Part shown: piece by piece, positions 1 through 6,926 of the stretch
Layout of the letters: each line of letters starts with the position of its first letter
How positions within the stretch are numbered: position 1 is the first letter of the stretch
Assembly: GCA_013151585.1 (NCBI GenBank)
Contig: JAADHY010000754.1
Location: 1-7,528, forward strand
Source of the DNA: Planctomycetota bacterium
GTDB lineage: Bacteria; Planctomycetota; Planctomycetia; Planctomycetales; Planctomycetaceae
Direction of reading: 5' to 3'
DNA length: 7,528 bases
Notes under the pieces: model-generated
Database searches by the model: none
Told to the model about the DNA's origin: nothing
What the model saw: the letters and a program-made list of their open reading frames with translations, nothing else
Program-made: the position numbers and the translations under genes

Positions 1-1
1 G

Positions 2-1606
2 GCCAAGATTCTTCACGAGTTTGGCCACGGGCTGACATGCAAGCATTTCGGCGGCGAGGGTCACGGCATGGGGGTGATGCTCTTGGTTTTCAGCCCGTGC
101 TTGTACTGCGACGTGTCCGATTCATGGATGCTGAAAAGCAAATGGCAGCGGATCGCGATCGGTGGCGCGGGTATCTACGTCGAAGTTTTTTTGTCCGCGC
201 TCGCCATTTACGTGTGGTGGTTCACCGGGCCGGGTTTGCTTCATGCTTTGGCTTTGAACATTTTCTTCGTCACGACGATCACCACGGTCATCTGGAACGC
301 CAACCCGCTGATGCGCTTCGACGGTTACTTCATGATGGCGGACTTCTTGGAAATCCCCAATTTGCGTCCCAAAGCGGACCGGCTGTTGCGGGAGGCCTTT
401 GCGTGGTACTGTCTCGGAATCGAGCCGCAAGAAGACCCCTTCATGCCAGACCGCGGACGGTGGAAATTCATCACTTTTGCCATCGCCGCCGGCTTGTACC
501 GGTGGTTCATCCTGGCGGTGATCCTTGTCTTTTTGTACACAGTACTGAAGCCGTATCGTCTGCAAAGCATTGGAATCACGTTGGCGGTCGCTTCGGTGGT
601 TGCCATCGTTGGGAACCTGGTTTACAACCTTTATCAGATCATTTCGGCGCCAAGGATTGACCCGATGAGCCGCCCGAAGATTGCCATCAGTCTGACAATT
701 TTGGCCGCGCTGATTGCGTGCGCTCTGTTCATTCCGCTGCCGCTTCGTGTGGAAGCCACGTTCATCATCGAGCCGCACAACGTCCAGCACGTCTACACAA
801 CGGTTCCGGGCATCTTAGAAGAGGTTCTGGTTCAGCCGGGCGACCGCGTCGAAAAAGGCCAACTGCTGGCCCGGCTTTCCAACCCCGACAAGGAGGATCG
901 TAAGCGCGAGCTGGAAGTGCAGCGGAAGATCCAGAAGCAGCGGGTCGAGACATACCTGGCCTTGGAAGACCCGGCTCAATGGAAGCTGGCGGAGGAGCGG
1001 TTGCGGGATATCGAGGAGCAGATTGCTGACTACGAACGACAGATGGCCGAGCTGAAAATTGTCGCCCCGATTGCCGGACGGGTGATTGAGCCTCCACGGC
1101 TGGAGGAACCCACGATCGAACAGCTCAGCACTCAGCTCAGCGCATGGGACGGCACTCCGTTGGACTCAAAAAACATTGGTGCTTTTCTGGAGGAACGGAC
1201 GCACTTGCTGAGCATCGCTCCGGACGATCGCTTCCAGGCCATTCTGCTGGTCGACCAAGGCGACCGGAACGACATTGAAGTCGGCAAGACCCGCGTGGAG
1301 CTGAAGTTCGAACACTTGCCGGACCGGACGTACGAAGGGACCATCGAAGAGATCTCGCAGCGACACCTCGAGTTCGTACCGGAATTACTCTCGCACAAGC
1401 TCGGCGGCGAAGTCCCGACCGTGACCGATTCTCAAGGCCGGGAACGGTTGTTGAGCATTGCTTATCAAACGACTGTGCTGGTGGACAAAGACGTGCCATT
1501 GCTTCGAACCGGCATCCGTGGGAAGGCGCGATTTCGGGTCGCCACGCGTTCGACTTGGCAATGGATTTACCGCTATTTGCGCCGGACGTTCAAATTCCGT
1601 CTGTGA
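2..1606 (+). CDS. M50 (site-2-protease-like) metallopeptidase fused to HlyD-type adaptor, 5'-truncated
   Basis: The reading frame is open from the first bases, so the start lies upstream; 534 residues are visible. Visible residues 5-9 read HEFGH, the zinc-binding HExxH of M50 intramembrane-type peptidases. NPLMRFDGY at 101-109 supplies the usual third ligand, Asp107. About five hydrophobic spans follow the motif (roughly 51-73, 79-98, 156-182, 190-212, 228-247). Next come a lipoyl-like half-domain around GILEEVLVQPGDRVEKGQ (about 270-290), a charged coiled coil (about 298-345), and the second half-domain beginning near VAPIAGRVIEP, as in HlyD/RND periplasmic adaptors. M50-HlyD fusions are known as 'putative peptide zinc metalloproteases' and often sit beside exporters. 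The soluble part should lie outside the cytoplasmic membrane. Substrate and partner transporter are not visible, and proteolytic activity is inferred from the intact motifs. The kinase gene follows 9 bases after the stop. Confidence 0.88.
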   Translation, partial: AKILHEFGHGLTCKHFGGEGHGMGVMLLVFSPCLYCDVSDSWMLKSKWQRIAIGGAGIYVEVFLSALAIYVWWFTGPGLLHALALNIFFVTTITTVIWNANPLMRFDGYFMMADFLEIPNLRPKADRLLREAFAWYCLGIEPQEDPFMPDRGRWKFITFAIAAGLYRWFILAVILVFLYTVLKPYRLQSIGITLAVASVVAIVGNLVYNLYQIISAPRIDPMSRPKIAISLTILAALIACALFIPLPLRVEATFIIEPHNVQHVYTTVPGILEEVLVQPGDRVEKGQLLARLSNPDKEDRKRELEVQRKIQKQRVETYLALEDPAQWKLAEERLRDIEEQIADYERQMAELKIVAPIAGRVIEPPRLEEPTIEQLSTQLSAWDGTPLDSKNIGAFLEERTHLLSIAPDDRFQAILLVDQGDRNDIEVGKTRVELKFEHLPDRTYEGTIEEISQRHLEFVPELLSHKLGGEVPTVTDSQGRERLLSIAYQTTVLVDKDVPLLRTGIRGKARFRVATRSTWQWIYRYLRRTFKFRL

Positions 1607-1615
1607 TCTGAGGCC

Positions 1616-4600
1616 ATGTCCGGAGAGGTCGACAAATCGGCTCCTCGCGACGAGCCGGGCGATGCCCATGACAGGCCGCCCAACGGAACGGGGCTTGGCG
1701 ACGAGAACCTGGCCCGGAACGAGCGGAACGCTGAGCTAGAGCGCACGGTTGCGGACGAGGGCGTCGCTGTTCCCTCCGACGAGCCCCCCCCGACGGTTGC
1801 AGAGCCCTCGCCGTCGTCGTCGCCCGAGACTGTCGTGGCCGAAGACGCCGCTCTCGAAGAAGAAAAACCACTGGCAGGCCACTCGGCGCCTGGCGACGAA
1901 GAAGCGACCGTCGGCGAGACGTTGATCGAACCCCCGTCTGCGAGTGAACACGGCTCGGAACCGCCGGCTGGTTCCGCCGGCCAAGAAGCGGCGACTGTCA
2001 TCGAGCAGGCTGACCGAGATGCGTCAGCCGCTCCGCCTCCGCCTAACGCCGCGCCGGATGACCTCCGGCCGACCGTTGCCGAGACGGTAGTCGAGCCGAG
2101 CAGCGGTCCGTCTGGCTCGCCGGACCAGAGAACTCACAAGCTCGGCAGCTCGCCGACGGGAGATGACGTCACGAAAGCTGCCCCGGGCGGTGCGGCTCAG
2201 CCTTCCGGGATTACGCCGATCGGCGTTGCGGGTTCGCAGCGATACGAGCTAGTCGAGCCATTCGCTCGGGGAGGTCTGGGGCGAATCTGGCGGGCTTTGG
2301 ACACGGCGATCCGGCGTGAGGTGGCTTACAAAGAGCTGCTTCCGGCTGCCCTCAAGAACCGGCAGGCCGTAGAACGGTTTCTGGAAGAAGCTCAGATCAC
2401 CGGCCAGCTCGAACATCCGAGCATTGTGCCCATCTATGATTTGGGCTTCCAGCAGGACGGCACGCCCTTTTACGCTATGAAATTCGTCCAGGGAAAGACC
2501 CTGGAGACTGCCATCTCCGACTGCCATCGGCTGCCGCCCGGGAGTACCGAGCGACGGCTGGCCTTTACCAAGCTGTTGCGTCATTTCATTGACATTTGCA
2601 ATGCGGTGGCGTTCGCTCATGAGAGGGGCGTCCTTCACCGCGACCTGAAACCACAAAACATCATGGTCGGAGCATTCGGCGAGACGCTCGTCTTGGATTG
2701 GGGGCTGGCAAAGCTGGTCGACGTGACCGAGTCGACCGTCGAAACACATACCAACGATATCTCTCCAGACGACGGAGCCACAATCCGCCAAACTGCGAGC
2801 GGCGCGGAGCCCGCCAGATCGGACCAGGCCGATCTTTTGGCGGCGACCGTTGTGGAGTCCGCGGCGGACGAACAGCCGGGCAATCGGACTGACAACGAAC
2901 GTCCTGCCCCGCCGGACCCGCAGCGGGAACGGCCCCAGGCCCCCGAGACGGGCTCTGGCGTGACGGCTGGCCGCAGCACGCAAGCGGCCTCGGCGCGGCG
3001 TCTCGTCCGCACCAATGTCCGGACGGAGGGAAGTCGAACGCTGGCCGGCTCGATCATGGGCACGCCGGCTTACATGCCACCTGAACAAGCGGCTGGTCGA
3101 GTTGATGATCTGGACCAGCGGTCCGACATCTACTCGCTCGGCGGCATCCTCTATCGGATTCTCACCAACGAGCACCCGGTCCCGAAGGGCAAGGTCTCTG
3201 AAATTTTGAAGCGTGTGCGAGCGGGAGATCTGGTCCGTCCGCGCGAACGAGACGCGTCGATCCCGAAGCCGCTGGAAGCGATCTGCTTGAAAGCGATGGC
3301 TCGCGAAAAAGCCAGCCGGTATGGCTCAGCCCTCGAGCTGGCGGCGGACGTGGAAGCTTGGCTGGCGGACGCGTGCTACCGCGACCCGTGGTACGCGCGG
3401 CTGCGGCGATGGGCCCGGCGGCATCAGACGCTCGTAGTGAGCACGACCGCGGCGGCGGTGGTCTTCGTGGCTGGCTGGATTCTTTGGGTTTGCGTCGAAG
3501 CGCATCGGCTCGATCAGCTCCACGCGCAGGCCGAAATCAAAGCTCTGGAGGCCCGCCGAGTCTTGGAGCAAGGCGCCTACGACCAAGCGAAGTCTCTGCT
3601 GGTCGAGGCCTTGGGAATCGTCCAACCCGAGGAGTCGTTGGCGGACTTTCGTCAAAGCTTGGAGGATCGGATCGCAGCGGTGGAACGTCTGCGTCTGGAT
3701 GCGCTGCGGGCCGAGGTCGAAGCGGCGCTGGCTCGCGCCACTATGCTCTTCCGTGAAAAAAACCAGCCCGAGCGAGCCAGACTGGTTCTCACTTCTTTGA
3801 TGGCCAAACTCGACGGCGAACAGCAATTGGCCGCCTCGTTCGAAACGGCTCAGCGGCTGCTGGCAGAAATCGAGACGGTGATCCAGCACCGGCAGGCCCG
3901 CGAGGCCGCTCATGCCCGCTTCGTGCAGTTCCAGGAGCATGTGGATCGGGCACGCATGCACGGCAGTCTGTTTACGGGCGTCGGCCCGGAAGAGGACAGC
4001 CGAGAGGCTTTAAAGCACGTGCGCGCGGCATTGGAGATTTTCCCGATCGATTCGCCCGACGAACGGCCCCAAGAAGCGGATTGGCTGTCCAAGGAGCAAC
4101 TGGCAAGTCTCCGCGACAACATGTTCGAGTTGATGTTGATCGCGGCCGAATCCCAGCGTAATCTGGCCGTCCACGATGATCCGGACAGGCAGCGACCGGC
4201 GCTCCTGAAAGCGCTGGAATGGATCGGCAGGGCCAAACGGTTCGGGCGATCAGCGGCGCTATCGTTTCTGGAAGCCTCGGTCTTGGAGCGTTTGGGGCGT
4301 CCGGCCGAGGCGGAAGATGCTCGACGGCGAGCGCAAAAGCAGCTCGGGTCGGCAACCGGCCTGGATTGCTTCCTGCTCGGCCAGTTCGAACGGCAGCGCG
4401 AACGTTATGAGGCCGCACTGCGCTGGTATCAAAAAGCATTGCAGCGGACCCCGGATCACTTCTGGTCACTGAACTTCATGGGACTGTGCCAGTTGAAGTT
4501 GGGGCGTCCGGACGCCGCGGTGGCCAGTTACACGGCGGCCGTGGCGCGCCGTCCGGACTTCTCGTGGCCGTACGTGACGCGGGCCGTCGCCTTTGCCGAG

Positions 4601-5827
4601 CTGAAGCGGTTTGAAGAGGCACACCGCGATTTCGAAAAAGCGATCGAGCTGGAGCCGAATCTGTACTTCATCTACCTGAACCGCGGAGCCGTCTACGTCA
4701 TCCAACAGGAGTACAAGAAGGCCGTTGCCGATTTCGAAAAGGCGGCCCAACTTCGACCGGACCTGGCCGCGCCGCATATCAACCTGGGCGAAACCTACCG
4801 CCGACAAGCAGACGCTGTCCGGACGGAGTCCGGACTGGTTCAGGCGATTCCGCTGTTCCAGAAGGCGTTGGACGAGCTGACAACGGCCGCTCGACTGGCG
4901 CCGGACGCCGCCAAGATTTACAAACTTCGGGCCGACGTGCATCATCGTCTGGAAGCTTCCCATCAAGCCCTGCGGGACTTCCAGCAGGCCGTCCGGCTGG
5001 AACGCAGCGTCCGCCGCACGGCGGAAATCTACAAACAGATCGGTTTGATCCACCACCGCGCAGGGCAGTGGTCGGAGGCTTTGTCCGCTTATGATCGCGC
5101 GCTGGCGGCCGATGATTCCGACCCCGAGCTGCACCGACTGCGCGGCGAAGTGCTCTTGAAACTGCATCGTACCGGAGAGGCCGTCGATGCGTTCACTGAG
5201 TACCTAAAGCGAGGTGAGCCGGTCGGCGATGTCTATCGCGCCCGCGCCCTGGCCCGAGCTCAATTGGGCGACTACCGGAAAGCCATGGAAGACTACACGC
5301 GAGCGCTTGAACTGGAGCCGTCCGCTCACATGCTCACGCGGCGCGGTTGGGCGTATTTGCTCCGAGCGAACGAGCTGGCTCTGGCGGACTTCGATCAGGC
5401 CATCCAACTCAACCCCGACAACCCCGACAGCTACACCGGCCGCGGATACGCCAAGATCATGCTAGGCGACTACGACGGCGCGATTGCTGACGCGAAGCAG
5501 TCGCTGCAACGGGCCCAGCCCCTGCTGGCCGAGCAGGGCGCCCGAGCCTGGCCCATCGTCTACAACAACGCCACGATCTTCGCTCAGGCGGTCAAACAGG
5601 TGCGGGAGGATGTTCGACTTCCAGAAGGTCGACGCCGAGAACTTGCCGAAAGTTTCCTGAGTCAAGCGATCAAGCTGATCCGACAGGCGGCGAAGGTCGC
5701 AGGCCGCGAGTTCCGGCCGCAATTGGTGCACACGCTCAAAAGCGACTCTGCTTTGAATCCGATCCGCACCGAGCCACTCTTTCGAGAACTTCTCAAGGAG
5801 CTGGGCTCCCCGTCCGAGCCGAAATAG
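1616..5827 (+). CDS. Membrane Ser/Thr protein kinase with C-terminal TPR array
   Basis: This 1403-residue protein should phosphorylate Ser/Thr on target proteins. Residues 1-209 are a low-complexity Pro/Glu/Ser/Thr-rich tail. The kinase domain spans about 210-585: glycine loop GGLG at 219-222, catalytic Lys239 (VAYKEL), likely helix-C Glu258, catalytic loop HRDLKPQN at 341-348, DWG at 361-363, and GTPAYMPPEQ at 482-491. All key residues are present, so it should be active. The DWG-to-PPE segment is about 130 residues, some 100 longer than usual. A basic stretch (RLRRWARRH) then a hydrophobic span at 606-627 suggests a cytoplasmic kinase and an exported C-terminus. A helical region (628-910) and about eleven TPR units (about 915-1300) follow. 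The start follows the upstream stop by 9 bases. The only Shine-Dalgarno-like bases (TGAGG, 1609-1613) are very close to the ATG, so translational coupling is plausible. No substrate is identifiable. Confidence 0.93.
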   Translation: MSGEVDKSAPRDEPGDAHDRPPNGTGLGDENLARNERNAELERTVADEGVAVPSDEPPPTVAEPSPSSSPETVVAEDAALEEEKPLAGHSAPGDEEATVGETLIEPPSASEHGSEPPAGSAGQEAATVIEQADRDASAAPPPPNAAPDDLRPTVAETVVEPSSGPSGSPDQRTHKLGSSPTGDDVTKAAPGGAAQPSGITPIGVAGSQRYELVEPFARGGLGRIWRALDTAIRREVAYKELLPAALKNRQAVERFLEEAQITGQLEHPSIVPIYDLGFQQDGTPFYAMKFVQGKTLETAISDCHRLPPGSTERRLAFTKLLRHFIDICNAVAFAHERGVLHRDLKPQNIMVGAFGETLVLDWGLAKLVDVTESTVETHTNDISPDDGATIRQTASGAEPARSDQADLLAATVVESAADEQPGNRTDNERPAPPDPQRERPQAPETGSGVTAGRSTQAASARRLVRTNVRTEGSRTLAGSIMGTPAYMPPEQAAGRVDDLDQRSDIYSLGGILYRILTNEHPVPKGKVSEILKRVRAGDLVRPRERDASIPKPLEAICLKAMAREKASRYGSALELAADVEAWLADACYRDPWYARLRRWARRHQTLVVSTTAAAVVFVAGWILWVCVEAHRLDQLHAQAEIKALEARRVLEQGAYDQAKSLLVEALGIVQPEESLADFRQSLEDRIAAVERLRLDALRAEVEAALARATMLFREKNQPERARLVLTSLMAKLDGEQQLAASFETAQRLLAEIETVIQHRQAREAAHARFVQFQEHVDRARMHGSLFTGVGPEEDSREALKHVRAALEIFPIDSPDERPQEADWLSKEQLASLRDNMFELMLIAAESQRNLAVHDDPDRQRPALLKALEWIGRAKRFGRSAALSFLEASVLERLGRPAEAEDARRRAQKQLGSATGLDCFLLGQFERQRERYEAALRWYQKALQRTPDHFWSLNFMGLCQLKLGRPDAAVASYTAAVARRPDFSWPYVTRAVAFAELKRFEEAHRDFEKAIELEPNLYFIYLNRGAVYVIQQEYKKAVADFEKAAQLRPDLAAPHINLGETYRRQADAVRTESGLVQAIPLFQKALDELTTAARLAPDAAKIYKLRADVHHRLEASHQALRDFQQAVRLERSVRRTAEIYKQIGLIHHRAGQWSEALSAYDRALAADDSDPELHRLRGEVLLKLHRTGEAVDAFTEYLKRGEPVGDVYRARALARAQLGDYRKAMEDYTRALELEPSAHMLTRRGWAYLLRANELALADFDQAIQLNPDNPDSYTGRGYAKIMLGDYDGAIADAKQSLQRAQPLLAEQGARAWPIVYNNATIFAQAVKQVREDVRLPEGRRRELAESFLSQAIKLIRQAAKVAGREFRPQLVHTLKSDSALNPIRTEPLFRELLKELGSPSEPK
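1745..2095 (+). repeat. Degenerate T-V-x-E/D motif repeats in the kinase N-terminal tail
   Basis: Within the disordered tail of the kinase, the short pattern Thr-Val-x-Glu/Asp recurs at Thr44 (TVAD), Thr60 (TVAE), Thr98 (TVGE), Thr127 (TVIE), Thr153 (TVAE) and Thr157 (TVVE). Variants occur at Thr72 (TVVAE) and Thr102 (TLIE). Spacing is irregular, so this is a repeated peptide motif rather than a DNA tandem repeat. Another copy, TVVE, occurs at Thr411 inside the activation segment (codon at nt 2846). Phosphothreonine followed by a defined +3 residue is the general recognition mode of FHA domains; a phospho-docking role here is inference. Confidence 0.6.
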
Positions 5828-5853
5828 GGAAGCTTCAAAACATTCGTTGGTTT

Positions 5854-5880
5854 GAAAGCGCAAACAATGTTCGCGCTTTC
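5854..5880 (+). terminator. Hairpin after the kinase stop, possible transcription terminator
   Basis: GAAAGCGC (5854-5861) pairs perfectly with GCGCTTTC (5873-5880). Inside, one A-C mismatch is followed by AAC (5863-5865) pairing with GTT (5869-5871) around a three-base loop. The hairpin begins 26 bases after the kinase stop, where a terminator for the upstream pair would be expected. There is no T-run on the downstream side, so it does not fit the classic intrinsic terminator. It could instead protect the 3' end or be fortuitous. Confidence 0.42.
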
Positions 5881-5961
5881 TCGGCGTCGAGTTCCGATCG
5901 GTCGGACCGGCTTGTGCAGAGCGCCGCCGGCACGCTTGCCTCTGGGCGAACCCTGACGAGC

Positions 5962-5990
5962 TTTCTCCGCCGGAAGCGATTTTCTATAGT
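5962..5990 (+). promoter_or_regulatory. Weak promoter-like element upstream of the sirtuin gene
   Basis: TATAGT (5985-5990) resembles a sigma-70 -10 box and sits in an otherwise G+C-rich spacer. The hexamer at 5962-5967 (TTTCTC), 17 bases upstream, matches the -35 consensus only in its first two bases. It lies about 130 bases before the likely sirtuin start, after the putative terminator. Promoter consensus in planctomycetes is poorly matched to the E. coli model, so this is only a candidate. Confidence 0.22.
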
Positions 5991-6046
5991 CGTATGCCCG
6001 TAAACCGGATGCGCAGGCTGGCAGGCGGGAACGAGGAGGCGGGATT

Positions 6047-6070
6047 GGTGCCGGCACCGCGGTCGCGGTG
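6047..6070 (+). promoter_or_regulatory. Overlapping inverted repeats in the sirtuin leader
   Basis: GGTGCCGGCACC (6047-6058) is a perfect 12-base palindrome. Immediately overlapping it, CACCGCG (6055-6061) and CGCGGTG (6064-6070) form an inverted repeat around GT. The shared CACC can pair with GGTG on either side, so the two foldings exclude each other. This lies about 50 bases before the chosen ATG of the sirtuin gene, within the probable leader. It could be an operator, a leader structure, or chance in G+C-rich DNA. Confidence 0.3.
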
Positions 6071-6121
6071 GTTTCGGACGGACGACGAAAGAGGACTTTT
6101 TCTCGGGGCGTGCCACGGAAC

Positions 6122-6888
6122 ATGTCAGACGAAAGTCGCTTTGTGGAATCGGTCAGAGAGGTGTCCGGCTGGTTGGTCGAAGCCGAGCGGGCGGTCGCGT
6201 TTACAGGGGCCGGAATCAGCACCGAAAGTGGCATCCCGGATTTCCGCTCACCGGGCGGTGTGTGGGCGACCTCGCAGCCGGTCTATTTCGACGAGTTTCT
6301 TCGCAGCCCGGAGGCTCGGTGGGAATACTGGCGACAAAAGGCCGAGTCGCACCGGGACATGGCCAAAGCGGAACCAAACATCGCCCACAAAACTCTGGCC
6401 CGCTGGGAATCGATCGGAAAGCTTCGCGGCGTGATTACCCAAAACATCGACGGCCTGCACCAGTTAGCCGGCAGCCGGCGCGTTTTGGAACCGCTCGGCA
6501 AGTCGCTTGTTTGGACTGCGGCTGGCGGACGGACGCCGATCCGATGGTGGACGAGTTCAACCGCACGCAGCAAGTGCCGGCCTGTCCGCAGTGTGGCGGG
6601 CTCCTAAAACACGCAACCGTCTCGTTCGGTCAAGCGCTGCCGGCCGATGTGCTCCGCGAAGCCACTCAGTGGGCCCGGGAAGCTGACCTGTTTTTGGCCA
6701 TGGGGTCGTCGCTTGTCGTGGAGCCGGCGGCCAGTTTGCCGGTTATCGCGAAGCAGTGCGGCGCGCGACTGGTGATCCTCAATCGCGACCGCACGCCGTG
6801 CGACTCGCTGGCCGACCTGGTTATCCGCGAACCGCTCGGCAAAACGACGAGCGCCATCGACGAGGCCTTTCGGGCGCAGGTTTCCTGA
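6122..6888 (+). pseudogene. Frameshifted sirtuin (SIR2-family NAD-dependent protein deacylase)
   Basis: Sirtuins remove acyl groups from lysines using NAD. The first frame (from ATG 6122) carries the NAD-binding TGAGISTESGIPDFRS (residues 28-43) and TQNIDGLHQLAGS (from residue 106), up to RRVLE ending at 6490. The rest of the protein continues one frame back from 6487: GTARQVACLDCG, four zinc-type cysteines (codons at 6508, 6517, 6583, 6592), VSFGQALP and the NAD-pocket GSSLVVEPA, ending at the stop at 6886. The family has VxELHG here; Leu and the catalytic His are absent, corresponding to 10 missing bases. Unrepaired, the first frame ends at a TAA at 6605. No other stop or gap is seen, so the lesion looks recent, or is an assembly error. 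An in-frame GTG at 6068 is an alternative start, but ATG 6122 gives a family-like N-terminus. A repaired gene would give about 258 residues, normal for bacterial sirtuins. Confidence 0.87.
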
Positions 6889-6913
6889 GCCCGAGTCCCC
6901 AATAAACAGACGC

Positions 6914-6919
6914 AAGGAG
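6914..6919 (+). promoter_or_regulatory. Ribosome binding site fixing the aminotransferase GTG start
   Basis: AAGGAG lies seven bases before GTG at 6927, an ideal Shine-Dalgarno match and spacing. An in-frame stop (TAA, 6903-6905) rules out a start further upstream than this short region. Another in-frame GTG at 6951 has no comparable site. This is the strongest ribosome binding site in the window. Confidence 0.78.
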
Positions 6920-6926
6920 TCGACTG

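Noticed and set aside
2249..3175. Long open frame of 308 codons on the minus strand inside the kinase gene
   Set aside because: It lies wholly within a kinase domain with clear motifs on the + strand. Its translation shows no recognisable domain and is typical of antisense frames in G+C-rich coding DNA.
4466..5167. Open frame of 233 codons on the minus strand across the TPR region
   Set aside because: The + strand TPR repeats are unmistakable. The antisense translation shows only a shadow of the TPR periodicity and no domain.
5893..5909. Inverted repeats TCCGA/TCGGA and CGGTC/GACCG in the spacer
   Set aside because: The stems are only five base pairs, overlap each other and are expected by chance in this G+C-rich sequence; no T-run or promoter element is attached.
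5994..6434. Small + strand gene starting in the spacer before the sirtuin
   Set aside because: It overlaps the conserved NAD-binding half of the sirtuin in another frame, is Arg/Ser/Gly-rich without a domain, and has no convincing ribosome binding site.
6481..6487. Programmed -1 ribosomal frameshift to join the two sirtuin halves
   Set aside because: The bases at the junction (C GTT TTG in the first frame) do not form a canonical X XXY YYZ slippery heptamer. Even a perfect shift would give a protein lacking Leu and the catalytic His, so it would not restore function.
6262..6888. Separate gene for the C-terminal sirtuin half starting at ATG 6262
   Set aside because: Its first 75 or so residues are out of frame with the true sirtuin and show no similarity to it. 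Only the part after about 6487 is sirtuin, so it is the second half of a broken gene.
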